Shown: piece after piece, positions 17,790-27,795 of the stretch
Layout: each line of letters begins with the position of its first letter
How positions within the stretch are numbered: position 1 is the first letter of the stretch
Source of the DNA: Actinomyces ruminis
GTDB lineage: Bacteria; Actinomycetota; Actinomycetes; Actinomycetales; Actinomycetaceae
Direction of reading: 5' to 3'
Length of the DNA: 64,000 nucleotides
NCBI RefSeq assembly: GCF_002154335.2
Contig: NZ_MTPX02000042.1
Location: forward strand, 1-64,000
The notes under the pieces: model-generated
Told to the model about the DNA's origin: nothing
The model's database searches: none
Seen by the model: the letters and a program-made list of their open reading frames with translations, nothing else
Translations under genes and position numbers: made by a program

Positions 17790-19342
17790 CTAGGAGGTGG
17801 GCTGGTAGGCGACGACTTTGCCGGACTGATATGTGACAAGGAGTAGGTCGTCGGACAAGATATAGGTTGCGAAATCATCGAACGAGCCGAGGGGAATCAG
17901 CTCTGATGAGCGCCCGGTGAGCATGTCCACCAGCATCAGGTAGCGCTTGTCTCCATCCTGTACGCTCAAGCCTTCGACCTGGCCGTAGCCAGAGTAGAAC
18001 AGCGCCTGCACGGGGAAGGTTCCCGTGCACTCGCCACCAGGTTCTGCATGGGTCAGGGCATTGGCCTCGCCGAGTGCGACGTCATTACCGTTGACGGTGA
18101 TTGATTCGCAGTCCGAGTCTGTCTGCGAGACCGTATAGGTGGCGGGAGCCCAAGAGAGGTCGAGGTCTTCCAGCCACAGCCGAGCCTGCTCCCGAGTGAA
18201 AGGCGTTGGCGACCAAGGATACTCGGAGAAGTCGTACCGGTGGTCGGATTCGAATGAATCACTGGGGGTGCCGTCGAGCTCGTACAGGTGAAAAGTGGTG
18301 GCTCCGTTGAACCATCGCCCTCGTATGTCAACCAGCCGTCGTTCAGTTTATATGGGAGTGCGTACTTCTCGCCGTCAAGTCGGTTCATGTTCCCGGTCTT
18401 CAAATCGACCACGAAGAAGTCCTCATACTCAATCGAACTGACGATTGAATAGTCGTCGGCGAGGGAATACCACATTTCCACGGCGGCGTCGGTGGGAAAT
18501 TCTGTCTCCCACAGCTTCTGGGAGGGGCTCGACCAGAACTGACAGGTGGTGTCAACACAGGCGACCGCGCCGTTTGACATGATCGTCACGCTGGCGTCGG
18601 CGTCCCAGGGTGCGTCGCTGCGCGCTTGGGAATCAATGTCTATGAACGTGTTCTCGATGATGATTTGGCGGTCCCAGAGCGCCGGCCAGACGACGGTGTC
18701 GGTAACGTCCTGCGTGGTCTCCCACAGTTGCTCGGGGTCATCCCCGGAGATGTCGTACACGGTGATGGTTGCGGTGCTGGATGTACTGGCTACACGCACC
18801 AGCCGATCCTCAAGGGAGGCTGTGGACAACGTTTTGCCGTAGGAATTGGTCGGCGCTTCCAAGGACCAGGCCTCTTCAAAGCCATCCACCCAGGCGCGCG
18901 ACCAAGGACCATCGGTGCCGCGGCTCCGGATGAACAGGGTGACGCCTCCAATGGTCAGCACGAGTGCGACCACCAACGCGGACACGAGCGCCACTCGCTT
19001 CCGCTTCGACCGCGTCGGCGGGGCCTGTGGGGGTGTAACGACGTACCCGTAGGCTCCCGCCGGCTGCTGCGGGGGCGGGTATGGGGGGTAACTCTGTGCG
19101 GCCGGATACTGCGCCGGCGGGGCCTGTGGAGGTGTGACGACGTACCCGTAAGCTCCCGCCGGCTGCTGCGGGGGCGGGTACTGGGGAGAGCCCTGCGCGG
19201 CCGGATACTGCGCCGGAGGTGGGTACTGCGGTTGCTGCTGCCAGGCTCCGGGCTGGTGTTGTGGCTGTTGGAAGCCGCCGGCTTGAGCCCGCGGGGGAGG
19301 CGTGTTGTTCCGGTTGGGCTGGGGTTGGCCGGGCTGGGTCAT
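17790..19342 (-). CDS. Membrane-anchored protein with Pro-rich N-terminus (frameshifted)
   Basis: The N-terminal ~115 residues are Pro/Gln/Tyr-rich with two copies of Q-P-A-G-A-Y-G-Y-V-V-T-P-P-Q-A-P-P. One membrane helix (V-A-L-V-S-A-L-V-V-A-L-V-L-T-I) follows R-S-K-R-K-R. The large outer domain has paired-tryptophan strands such as W-D-R-Q-I-I-I-E-N-T-F, beta-propeller-like. A base is missing near 18310; the true end is ...V-V-A-Y-Q-P-T-S at 17790. It is a tandem paralogue of the gene at 19820. Function unknown. Confidence 0.7.
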
Positions 19343-19468
19343 GTTGCTGATAATGTCACAAATAGGCCAACTGCTGGTACTATTTGGCGCCGCTCCTGTG
19401 CGGTTGGCTCGATGCTTGACCGCAGACTCATCCTGAGACAACGACGTCGCGGCGTGGGTCTGATGACG

Positions 19469-19816
19469 GGCTGTTCGTGTTTGTCGGTGTGGTGGTTCGG
19501 TCCCGGCGGCCGCTGTGCGGTGGTCGCCTGCGGGAGTGGGAGGTCGTGCTCGGGCCGACGAGGACGTCGTCGAGCCGGCGGCGCCATGTAGGGCTGAAGG
19601 GGCCGCTGTGCCGGGCTAGTCGGGCTGGCGTGTGGTGGGGCGGACGGTTCGCACGAACCGTCGACCCGAACAAGCGAGCCGTCGCGCTTGATCCACCGTG
19701 AGCCACCCTGCAGCCCTGCCTGACCCGCCACTCATCACGCCTCCGAGACGCGCACGCCAACCAGCCGCCCGGCGAACCGAACCGTCAGCCCACCGCACCC
19801 TCAAACCGGACGAGCC
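19469..19816. mobile_element. MITE-like element 3 with 8-bp target duplication
   Basis: The left end GGCTGTTCGTGTTTGTCGGT and the reverse complement of the right end, GGCTCGTCCGGTTTGAGGGT, bound 348 bp. The flanking 8-mers TGATGACG and TGATTACG match at 7 of 8 positions, the best target duplication in the window. The interior has GACGGTTCGCACGAACCGTC, the same word as the array in element 1. It separates the two tandem paralogues. The right copy of the duplicated target overlaps the TAA stop of the downstream paralogue. Confidence 0.65.
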
Positions 19817-19819
19817 TGA

Positions 19820-21307
19820 TTACGATGTGGTTGGCCGGTAGGCGAGGATTTCGCCGGATTCTACTTCGACAATGAGCATGTCTCCGAGAGGTGTATAACC
19901 TGCGAATTCTTCGCTCGTGCCAAGTGGAATCGGTTCTGAAGCGCGTCCGGTGACCATATCCACCAGCACCAGGAATTGTTCGTCCCCGTCCGTCTCGTTG
20001 AAGCTCTGTACCTGTCCCTGCCCGGAGTGATACAACGCCTGAAGGGCACTGGTGGATGTGCACTCTCCCTCGCGCTCCGCCCTGACCAGGGAGTTAGGCT
20101 CGCCGAGCACGACGTCGTTGCTGTTGATGGTGATCGACTCGCATTCGGGGTCTGCTTCTGAGATGGTGTAGGTCGATGGCGCCCAGGAGGTGTCGAAGTT
20201 CTCCAGCCAAAGGCGGGCTTGTTCTCGTGTGAAAGCCGTAGGTGACCATGGGTAGGTGGAGAACGGCGTGTCAGGGTCGAACTTGAATGATTCGCTCAAG
20301 GTGCCATCAGCCTCATACAAGTCGATGGTTGCGTCGGTATGTAAACCGCCACTGGTGTGAACCAGCCAGCCGTCGGCGAGTGGTTGCTGAATGGTGTACG
20401 TGTCCGCGTCCAGCTGGTTTGTGGCGCCGGTGTTCAAGTCGACCACGAAGTAGTCGTAATCGGATGAGCTGGCGAGTACATGCCCGTCCACGATTGCGTA
20501 TGACAGCACCGTCATCGGGCTATCCGTAGCGAAGTCGGTCTCCCACAGCATTTCGGAGGGACTCGACCAGCAGCGGCAAATGGTTTCGACACAGACGATG
20601 GCACCCGCTGACGTGATGCTTACCCTGGCCTCCGCGTCCCAGGGGGCGGTGATGCGTTCTTGGGAGTCAACGTCTATCAGCGTGTTCTCGACGATGATCT
20701 GACGGTCCCAGACTCTTGTCCTGTCAACGGCTTCGGTAACCTCTTGCCGGGTCTCCCACAGTTGCCTGGGACTATCTCCGGAGATGTCGAAAACGGTGAC
20801 GGTAGCAGTCGTGGACGTGCTGGTAATCCTCACCAGACGGTTGTCGTGGACGCGCGTCGACATCTCCTGTCCACGGAAGTCAGCGGGAGCCTCCAGGGAC
20901 CAGGCCTCCTCGAAGCCATTCACCCAGGCCTGCGACCAGAGGCTGTTCTCAGGGACGTCGTCGGTGCCGCGTCCCCGTAAGACGAGGACGATGGAGCCCG
21001 TGATGGCCAGCACGAGGACGACCGCCAGCGCGGATATGAGCGCCACTTGTCTCCGTCTCGGCCGTTTCGCAGCCGGGGGTGGTGCGGCAATGTACCCGTA
21101 GGGTGTCGGCTGCTGCGCGTTCGGATATGCGGGGAAACCAGACGGGCTCTGCTGTGGGGGCGGATACTGCCCGGCAGTCAGGTTCCGCGGCTGCTGCTGC
21201 CAGACGCCCGGTTGGGCCGTCGGCTGCTGGTAGCCGCCAGGTTGCGGCACCAGCCCGTAGGACGACTTGCCGTGTGGGCCGGGCTGGAACTGATTCGGGG
21301 AACTCAC
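19820..21307 (-). CDS. Membrane-anchored protein with Pro-rich N-terminus
   Basis: An intact 495-residue paralogue of the 17.8-19.3 kb gene. A Pro/Gln/Tyr-rich cytosolic arm (1-80) and a basic patch R-R-R-Q precede a membrane helix at about 87-108. The exposed domain has the same landmarks: W-V-N-G-F-E-E-A-W-S-L-E-A-P, L-W-E-T, C-E-S-I-T-I-N-S-N-D-V-V-L-G-E. The conserved cysteines suggest an exported fold. The architecture is seen in actinobacterial envelope proteins; the role is unknown. Confidence 0.72.
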   Translation of the reverse strand: MSSPNQFQPGPHGKSSYGLVPQPGGYQQPTAQPGVWQQQPRNLTAGQYPPPQQSPSGFPAYPNAQQPTPYGYIAAPPPAAKRPRRRQVALISALAVVLVLAITGSIVLVLRGRGTDDVPENSLWSQAWVNGFEEAWSLEAPADFRGQEMSTRVHDNRLVRITSTSTTATVTVFDISGDSPRQLWETRQEVTEAVDRTRVWDRQIIVENTLIDVDSQERITAPWDAEARVSITSAGAIVCVETICRCWSSPSEMLWETDFATDSPMTVLSYAIVDGHVLASSSDYDYFVVDLNTGATNQLDADTYTIQQPLADGWLVHTSGGLHTDATIDLYEADGTLSESFKFDPDTPFSTYPWSPTAFTREQARLWLENFDTSWAPSTYTISEADPECESITINSNDVVLGEPNSLVRAEREGECTSTSALQALYHSGQGQVQSFNETDGDEQFLVLVDMVTGRASEPIPLGTSEEFAGYTPLGDMLIVEVESGEILAYRPTTS

Positions 21308-21360
21308 GCAGTCATAATGTCACGAACAAGTCAACCGCCGGCGGCTCCGGCCGGATTCAT

Positions 21361-22019
21361 GGCTCTTCGTGTTTGGGGATGGGGTGGGCTGAGGTGTCTG
21401 CTGAGCCGGTTGGGCGTTAACAACGCTACTTAACGTTCTGCTGTATACCTCAGAGCCCTTCAGCAGACCGTTAACAGGCGTTGTTAACCCCGAAGTGGCG
21501 TTGTAGATGGCGAAGTGGCGTAGCGGATGGCCCCGTTTCCGGGCGCGGGGGTGCTGGCGGCCGACTCGGGCACGGCGAACCGGCACGGCATTGTCAGTCT
21601 CCGGTACGGCATGGTCAGCGGGGATGTGCGCGACTTCCAACGGGCCTGTCCGGTTTGTGGGTGTGGCGGGTGGAGAGTGTTGCCGGCCTGGTGGGCTGGG
21701 TGCTGGTGTGGGTGGTGTGCGCCCGGGCTCCCTGCCGTGGGACGGAATGTCCGAATTCGGCACGAACGCCGTTCGTGGTCGCCTGCCACCTGCCGGAATC
21801 CGCATGATTCCAACGTTTTACCTGGGGCTGCGGGCGACGTCGGAGTCGTTTATGCCGATCCCGGACACTTTGGGCCGCCGCGCGGGGTCCGGCACTAACG
21901 GCAGGCCGTGTGGGTGGGCAGGCCTCCACCCCGCGCACCCGAGGTCGCGCCGGATTCCAACACCACACCCCCGGAGCCGGAAGAGCAAGCAGCCAACGCA
22001 TCGGCAAATGCGAAGAGCC
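21361..22019. mobile_element. Composite MITE-like region 4
   Basis: A left-type end GGCTCTTCGTGTTTGGGGAT lies at 21361. A second left-type end, GGCCTGTCCGGTTTGTGGGT, lies at 21643. Right-type ends lie near 21961-21986 (CACACCCCCGGAGCCGGAAG...) and 22003-22019 (GCAAATGCGAAGAGCC). This looks like one element inserted beside or inside another. The interior has the GTTAAC hairpin repeat, CGGCATTGTCAG words near 21580-21620 and a small palindrome ACGAACGCCGTTCGT near 21750. No gene is seen. Confidence 0.5.
21416..21533. repeat. GTTAACAACGC hairpin repeat, copy 1
   Basis: GTTAACAACGC (21416-21426) pairs with GCGTTGTTAAC (21478-21488); an inner TTAACG/CGTTAA and CTGCTG/CAGCAG extend this into an imperfect stem of about 28 bp. 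Two direct CGAAGTGGCGT copies 20 nt apart follow. The first 73 bp differ at only two positions from the copy at 47808. Confidence 0.75.
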
Positions 22020-22367
22020 CGTCTTGTCACGGTCCGTGCGGACACAAATACGGTGGCCGGTTCAGGCTTTTCCGGGGACGCTTTCAGGTGCTGTTCAAAT
22101 TGTGGGTGTCCGTGGACGTCTTCGTGCTTTGACGGATTTATGCGACTATTCCCAGCGTGCTTCCCGATGTTTTTAAAGCAGCTCTTGGTGGCGTCGGTTA
22201 TAAAGAAAAGCTTGAGGGATGCTGGCAAATGTCGAGATTGTTTCGGAAAGCTGGGAAGATAGCCATGGTAAATTGCGAATGGACCCTTATCTCTCTGTGT
22301 TCGTGGTAGCAAACACAGCGCAGTGATATTCCTATGTCAATCGTTGTCAACCGAGAGGAGACCCGAC
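22020..22367 (+). promoter_or_regulatory. AT-richer leader/promoter region of gadBC
   Basis: No credible gene. Base composition drops markedly in GC from about 22130 to 22350 compared with surrounding DNA, as for a regulated promoter. The run-in to gadB ends with a GAGAGGAG ribosome site 5 nt before ATG 22368. I see no clear operator palindrome. Confidence 0.35.
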
Positions 22368-23774
22368 ATGTCACGGCCAGCATCAAACGGTTCCACCGCC
22401 CCGGATCCGGGCAGCAGCGAGCTCAACCCGCTGTTCGCCCGTCCCGGCGAGGCCTATGACCTGCCGAAGTTCCGCTTCCCCTCCGGGGAGGCCCTGCCCG
22501 AGACCGCCTACCAGGTGGTGCACGACGAGGCGATGCTGGACGGCAACGCCCGCCTCAACCTCGCCACCTTCGTCAGCACCTGGATGGACGAGCACGCCGA
22601 CCGCCTCTACCTGGAGGCGGCCGACAAGAACATGATCGACAAGGACGAGTACCCGCGCACCGCGGAGATCGAGACCCGCTGCTGGACGATGCTCGCGGAC
22701 CTGTGGCACGCCCCGGATCCGCGCCACACCATCGGCACCTCCACCATCGGCTCCTCCGAGGCCTGCATGCTCGGCGGCCTGGCGCTCAAGCGCCGATGGC
22801 AGAAGGCCCGCCGCGCCGCCGGCAGGCCCACCGATCGGCCCAACCTGATCATGTCCAGCGCCGTGCAGGTGTGCTGGGAGAAGTTCTGCAACTACTTCGA
22901 CGTCGAGCCCCGGTATGTGCCCATCAGCGAGGACCACAAGGTCCTGGACGGTCACGGCCTGGAGGACTACGTCGACGAGAACACCATCGGCGTGGTGGCG
23001 ATCATGGGGGTCACCTACACCGGCATGTACGAGCCGGTCGCCAAGATCGCCCAGGCCCTGGACGCCATTGAACAGCGCACCGGGCTGAACATCCCGATCC
23101 ACGTCGACGGCGCCTCCGGGGGGATGATCGCGCCCTTCATCCAGCCGGAGCTGGAGTGGGACTTCCGCGTCGACCGAGTCGCCTCCATCTCCACCTCCGG
23201 GCACAAGTACGGATTGGTCTACCCCGGCATCGGCTGGGTGGTGTGGCGCGAGCAAGCCGCCCTGCCCGAGGAGCTGATCTTCGAGGTGTCCTACCTGGGC
23301 GGGCAGATGCCAACCCTGGCGCTCAACTTCTCCAGGCCCGGCGCCCAGGTGCTGTTGCAGTACTACATGTTCCTGCGGCTCGGCTTCGACGGTTACCGCC
23401 GGGTACAGGCCAACAGCCGCGACGTGGCTCGCTACCTGGCCGACCAGATCGCTGCCATGGGTCCCTTCGACCTGTGGAACGACGGCTCGGACATTCCCGT
23501 GTTCGCCTGGCGGCTGCGCGCCGACCACGCCGACAAGTGGAACCTGTACGACCTGTCCGACCGGCTGCGCATGAAGGGCTGGCTGGTCCCCGCCTATCCG
23601 ATGCCGGATGACCTCACCGACGTCACCGTGCAGCGGATCGTCGTCCGCAACGGGCTCAGCCACGACCTGGCCGACGCCTTCCTGGAGGACATGCGTGCCG
23701 AGGTCGCCTACCTCGACCGGCTCGATGGGCCGCTGCCCCACGAGTCGGACCGCCCTACCGCCTTCCACCACTGA
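22368..23774 (+). CDS. gadB: Glutamate decarboxylase
   Basis: A 468-residue PLP enzyme that decarboxylates glutamate to GABA and consumes a proton. G-T-S-T-I-G-S-S-E-A-C-M-L-G is the phosphate-binding signature. I-H-V-D-G-A-S-G-G and S-T-S-G-H-K-Y-G supply the Asp and the PLP lysine. The length and the unaltered frame fit functional GadB. The stop lies 9 bp from the antiporter gene, forming a gadB-gadC acid-resistance operon. Confidence 0.93.
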   Translation: MSRPASNGSTAPDPGSSELNPLFARPGEAYDLPKFRFPSGEALPETAYQVVHDEAMLDGNARLNLATFVSTWMDEHADRLYLEAADKNMIDKDEYPRTAEIETRCWTMLADLWHAPDPRHTIGTSTIGSSEACMLGGLALKRRWQKARRAAGRPTDRPNLIMSSAVQVCWEKFCNYFDVEPRYVPISEDHKVLDGHGLEDYVDENTIGVVAIMGVTYTGMYEPVAKIAQALDAIEQRTGLNIPIHVDGASGGMIAPFIQPELEWDFRVDRVASISTSGHKYGLVYPGIGWVVWREQAALPEELIFEVSYLGGQMPTLALNFSRPGAQVLLQYYMFLRLGFDGYRRVQANSRDVARYLADQIAAMGPFDLWNDGSDIPVFAWRLRADHADKWNLYDLSDRLRMKGWLVPAYPMPDDLTDVTVQRIVVRNGLSHDLADAFLEDMRAEVAYLDRLDGPLPHESDRPTAFHH

Positions 23775-23783
23775 GGGGTCGAA

Positions 23784-25476
23784 ATGTCACTCAAAACCTC
23801 CGACAACGTGATCGGAAACCCAACCGGCCCCGACGACGGGGCTTCCGGCAGCGCCGGAACGACGGCTGGTGCGCCCGCCGTCCCGTCCGGCCACGCGCCC
23901 GCCGGGACCCTCGGGGACCTGCCCGCCCGCGGTGCCGTCTCCTCCGAGGACGACTCGGCCCGCCCCTCCGCCGGCATGAGTGTGTTCAACCTCGCCATGC
24001 TCACGGTGGTGGCCGTGGCCTCCCTGCGCTCGCTGCCCGCCATGGCCGGCTACGGCCTGTCCTCGGTGGTGCTCTACATCATCCCGGCGGTGCTGTTCAT
24101 GGTGCCCACGGCGCTGGTAGCGGCCGAACTCGCCACCGGCTGGAAGGGCGGCGTATTCATCTGGGTGCGCGAGGCCTTCGGGGAGCGCTGGGGCTTCGTG
24201 GCCATCTGGCTGCAGTGGGTGCAGAACGTGGTGTGGTACCCCACCCAGATCGCCTTCATCGCTGTGAGCCTGTCCTACGTGGTGGGCGGCGGCACGCTGG
24301 CGAACAACGGCGTGTACGTGGCCGGCGTCATCATCATCCTGTACTGGGTCTCCACCCTCATCACCCTGGCCGGCGGCAACCTGTTCGCCAAGGTGGGCTC
24401 GTGGAGCGGCATCATCGGCACGCTCTTTCCGGCGGCGCTGCTGATCGTCTTCGGGGCCGCCTGGCTGATCTCCGGCACGCCCTCCCAGACGGAGCTGACG
24501 ACGTCGGCGGTCCTGCCGCCCTGGACCGGCCTGGCCTCCATCGTGCTGATCGTGTCCAATGTGCTCGCCTACGCGGGCATGGAGGTCAACGCGGTGCACG
24601 CCAACGACCTGTCCGACCCCGGCCGTGGTTACCCGCGCACGGTGCTGATTTCCGCCGTCATGATCCTGGCGATCTTCATCCTGCCCACGCTGGCGATCGC
24701 CGTCGCGGTTCCCAAGGCTAGTCTCGGAGTGGTGGACGGCATCAACCTGGCCTTCCAGACCTTCTTCGACCACTGGCACCTGGCCTGGGGCACCCCGATC
24801 ATCTCGCTGCTGATCGCCCTGGGCGCCTTCGCCTCCGTGGTCACCTGGATCGCCGGCCCCTCCAAGGGCCTGCTCGCCGCCGCCCGCACTGGCCTGCTGC
24901 CGCCGGCCCTGCAAAAGCGCAACAGCGCCGGCGTGCAGCGCTCGATCCTGGTGCTGCAGGGGGTGATCGTGACCATCCTGGCGCTGCTGTTCGTGGTGAT
25001 CCCCAACGGCAACACCGCCTTCGTCACGCTGATCGACATGGCCGCCGCGCTCTACCTGATCATGTACATGATGCTGTTCGCCGCCGCCATCCGCCTGCGC
25101 GCCACCCGCCCGCAGGTGCAGCGCACCTACCGCACCCCGGCGATGGGGCTGGTGGCCGGCGTCGGCTTCCTGGCCTGCGCGGTGGCCTTCGTGCTGTCCT
25201 TCGTGCGCCCGTCCGGGTTCACGGGGCTGAGCACCGTCGGCTACGCCTGGTGGTCGGCTGGTGATCGTGGTGCTGGGCGTGCCGCCGCTGATCTTCTACG
25301 CGCTACGGCGGCCCGGCTGGCAGCTGGAGCCCGACCACGCCGTCGGCGACGCCATCCTGGTCAACCCGCCGCATCCGCACACCAACGAGGCTGCGAGCGG
25401 GCCACACACTCCCCGCCATGGGGTGCGGGCGGCCTCCCAGCGTCCCGGAACGCACCCGCTAGGGCGCGTGTCATAG
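23784..25476 (+). CDS. gadC: Glutamate:GABA antiporter GadC (frameshifted near the C-terminus)
   Basis: An APC-superfamily transporter of about 563 residues with a hydrophilic N-terminal ~60 residues and about twelve membrane helices. N-L-A-M-L-T-V-V-A-V-A-S-L-R-S-L-P matches the first helix of GadC-type transporters. It exchanges external glutamate for GABA made by GadB. Near 25255 the frame changes by one extra (or two missing) bases; the continuation L-V-I-V-V-L-G-V-P-P-L-I-F-Y-A-L-R-R-P-G-W is the expected last helix. It is translated directly behind gadB. Confidence 0.85.
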
Positions 25477-25526
25477 CGGGGCCGTGACAAGCGGCTTGGG
25501 CGGGCCGGCCGGGTTACCGGACCAGT

Positions 25527-25571
25527 CCGTGGGTCCCAGCGTCGTCGTGCAGGCGGCGCCGGGACCCACGG
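25527..25571 (+). terminator. Hairpin terminator after gadC
   Basis: CCGTGGGTCCC (25527-25537) and GGGACCCACGG (25561-25571) form a perfect 11-bp stem with a 23-nt loop, 50 bp after the repaired gadC end. Confidence 0.5.
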
Positions 25572-25587
25572 GTGCATGATGGCTCCC

Positions 25588-25674
25588 ATGCGTGTCACCG
25601 GCATCGACCACCTCGTCCTCACCGTCGCCTCGGTCCCCGCGGCGCCCATCGCCACAGAGGGAGGGCGGGCATGA
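25588..25674 (+). pseudogene. VOC/glyoxalase-family N-terminal remnant
   Basis: The 28-residue frame M-R-V-T-G-I-D-H-L-V-L-T-V-A-S-V reproduces the first strand of vicinal-oxygen-chelate proteins (I-D-H-L-V-L-T-V). It loses homology after V-P and stops at a TGA overlapping the next ATG. Only the beginning of the gene survives. It now serves at most as a leader peptide for the GNAT gene. Confidence 0.55.
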
Positions 25675-26261
25675 GTGCCGTGCCGTCGGGCGTTATCATC
25701 CGCCCCGCTCGTCCCGAAGATGCCCCGCGGGTGGCCCGTCTGCTGGCCCTGCGCGGAATCAGCGTGGAGGAGGCGCTGGAACAGGCGCCGCGCATGATCG
25801 CCGCCCTACCGGTACTGCTGCTGGCCTCCCTCCCGGCCGACGACGTCGAACTCGCCGGGCTCGATGGCGGGGCTTCGCAGCCGCCCAAACTCGATGCGAT
25901 TGACCCGCCGGTTGGGGACGACGACACGGCGGCCCCGATCGCGCTGTCCGGCGCCTTCCTGCTGCCCGGCGACCTGGAGGAGGGACGCCCGGAGCGGTGG
26001 ATGGTCTCCGGTCTGATCGTCGACCCCGGCGCCCGCAGCCGCGGGATTGGCCGCGCCCTGCTGGCCGCGGTCGGCGTCGCCGTGCAGGAGATCGAGCCGG
26101 GGGAGGACCTGTTCAGTGTTGTCGAGACGGCCAACCACGCCTCCGTGGCTGCGCACCTGGCCGCCGGCTTCAAGGAGGCCGCCCATGTGGACGGCTACGC
26201 GGGCCTTGTCTTCGACGGCGACGCCCTGCTCATGCGCCTGCCGGGCGCAGCGGATCACTGA
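25671..26261 (+). CDS. GNAT family acetyltransferase
   Basis: A protein of 196 residues. The motif A region V-S-G-L-I-V-D-P-G-A-R-S-R-G-I-G-R-A-L-L binds acetyl-CoA, and a later N-H-A-S-V-A-A-H-L-A-A-G-F segment matches motif B. An acidic insertion occupies residues 60-95. Start ATG 25671 overlaps the stop of the VOC remnant by ATGA. Substrate unknown. Confidence 0.75.
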   Translation: MSAVPSGVIIRPARPEDAPRVARLLALRGISVEEALEQAPRMIAALPVLLLASLPADDVELAGLDGGASQPPKLDAIDPPVGDDDTAAPIALSGAFLLPGDLEEGRPERWMVSGLIVDPGARSRGIGRALLAAVGVAVQEIEPGEDLFSVVETANHASVAAHLAAGFKEAAHVDGYAGLVFDGDALLMRLPGAADH

Positions 26262-26310
26262 CTTCGGAGCGGGCCGAATGGGGAACCAGGAGGGCCGGAA
26301 GGTGCGCGGC

Positions 26311-26940
26311 TCAGTCCACCAGGGGAAGCAAGTCCCGCAGGCTGGCTACTACGAGCGCTCCCGGGGCGTCGTCCGGCAGGGTCACCGACGTGCCCGGGCG
26401 CACTAGCAACGCCGCGGGCATCCCCGCCTCCCGCGCAGCCACGACGTCGATCGGCCGGTCCCCGACGCACAGCACCTCCGCCGGGTCGAGTAGGTGACGC
26501 TGCGCCAGCAGCAGGTTCATGTCCGGGCTGGGTTTGCGGGCCACCCCGTCCGGGGCGCAGACGATGTCATCCATCTGCAAATGCAGGCCCTGCAGTAGGG
26601 CGGTGGCGGAGTCGCGGTCCCGGTGCGTGGCCAGCAGATTCAGCCCGCCCAATTCGCTCACCCGCGCCATCACTTCCCGCGCCCCATCCATGACCGGAGC
26701 CGGCTGCGTGCGCCACCGTTCCTTCAGATCGTCGTACGCCTCCTCCAGACCACGGGGTTCGAGGCGTTGCTCTTCGCTGAGCGTGGCGATCGCGTGGGCG
26801 ATGGAGTGACGGGTCAGTTCGGTCACGTGATGCAAGTGGGCGGGGTCGGCGTCGCCGAAGGCCGCCTCGCACAGCACCCGGTCGACCTCCGGGTAGGTGT
26901 CCACCAGGGTGCCGCCCATGTCCCAGATAATGTGACGCAT
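26311..26940 (-). CDS. HAD family hydrolase
   Basis: 209 residues. Motif I is I-I-W-D-M-G-G-T-L-V, where the usual second Asp of D-x-D-G-T is Gly, as in some phosphatase-like HADs. Motif II is T-H-R-D, motif III R-K-P-S-P-D and motif IV V-G-D-R-P-I-D. The loss of the acid/base Asp may mean slow or altered chemistry. Start ATG 26940 is chosen because motif I begins at residue 5. Confidence 0.78.
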   Translation of the reverse strand: MRHIIWDMGGTLVDTYPEVDRVLCEAAFGDADPAHLHHVTELTRHSIAHAIATLSEEQRLEPRGLEEAYDDLKERWRTQPAPVMDGAREVMARVSELGGLNLLATHRDRDSATALLQGLHLQMDDIVCAPDGVARKPSPDMNLLLAQRHLLDPAEVLCVGDRPIDVVAAREAGMPAALLVRPGTSVTLPDDAPGALVVASLRDLLPLVD

Positions 26941-27025
26941 GCAGTCATTGTCCCCGCAAACCGCCCCCGGCGCGGCGGATTCGCTCTCCCCATCCGGGCA
27001 TGCCGACCATCCCGTCCCCTGGGCC

Positions 27026-27745
27026 ATGCAAATCGCCGTCCACTACGACAAGGTCCACCCACCCCGCCGCATTGACGTTGCGGAGGCCAGTGCCCGCGCT
27101 GTTGTGGCTCTGCTCGCCGCCCCCGAGTCCGCCCCGGGCGGCCCCTGGCACGCTGCCGTGGAGTACTGGCGCGACGGACGCATCCGCAAGCTGGTGCGCC
27201 GCGCTCGCGGCCGGCGCTGGGAGGAGATCCAGGAGCTGCCGGGCGTCACCGTCGCCCAGGACGGGCCGGAGGGCTGGGGCAGGGCCGAGGCGCGCGCGAT
27301 CGTGCCCGGGCCGGTCCGTCCGCTGCCGCCCGCGCTGGCCAAGACCCAGGTGGAGGGCACCCACTTTCCACACGGGGACGAGCTGCCCCCGCCGCCGGCC
27401 GCGATCACCGCCGCCATCGCCAGAGATCCCGAAGCCGCCCGCGGGGTGGTGCTCACCGCCGACTCCGCCTCGCAACAGGCCCTGGTAACGGTGGAGGTCA
27501 CCCCGTTGGAGGAGATGACCAGCGGGAAGCTGTGCGCACAGGTCGCCCATGCGGCCCAACTCGCCTGGGAGAGCCCGCAACTGCCAGCCGAACTGCGCCA
27601 GCGTTGGGCCGCGCAGGGGTACCGGGTCCGCGTTGTCTTTCCGCCGGAGGCGTCTTGGCGGGAGCGGTCACGGCCGGTGTCGGTGGTGGACGCGGGCTTC
27701 ACCGAACTGGACGGGCCAACGGAGACCACGCGCGCATTCTGGTGA
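27026..27745 (+). CDS. Peptidyl-tRNA hydrolase PTH2-like protein
   Basis: 239 residues. The C-terminal third carries the PTH2 signature E-M-T-S-G-K-L-C-A-Q-V-A-H-A-A-Q-L-A. This fold removes peptides from dropped-off peptidyl-tRNA in archaea and eukaryotes and occurs in some actinobacteria. The N-terminal ~150 residues are a variable actinobacterial extension. ATG 27026 begins M-Q-I-A-V-H-Y. It is divergent from the HAD gene, 85 bp apart. Confidence 0.7.
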   Translation: MQIAVHYDKVHPPRRIDVAEASARAVVALLAAPESAPGGPWHAAVEYWRDGRIRKLVRRARGRRWEEIQELPGVTVAQDGPEGWGRAEARAIVPGPVRPLPPALAKTQVEGTHFPHGDELPPPPAAITAAIARDPEAARGVVLTADSASQQALVTVEVTPLEEMTSGKLCAQVAHAAQLAWESPQLPAELRQRWAAQGYRVRVVFPPEASWRERSRPVSVVDAGFTELDGPTETTRAFW

Positions 27746-27795
27746 AGGGCTGGCGGCGCCCTTGCTGCCGGGAAAACGGCGAGGGAGCCGGGTCC

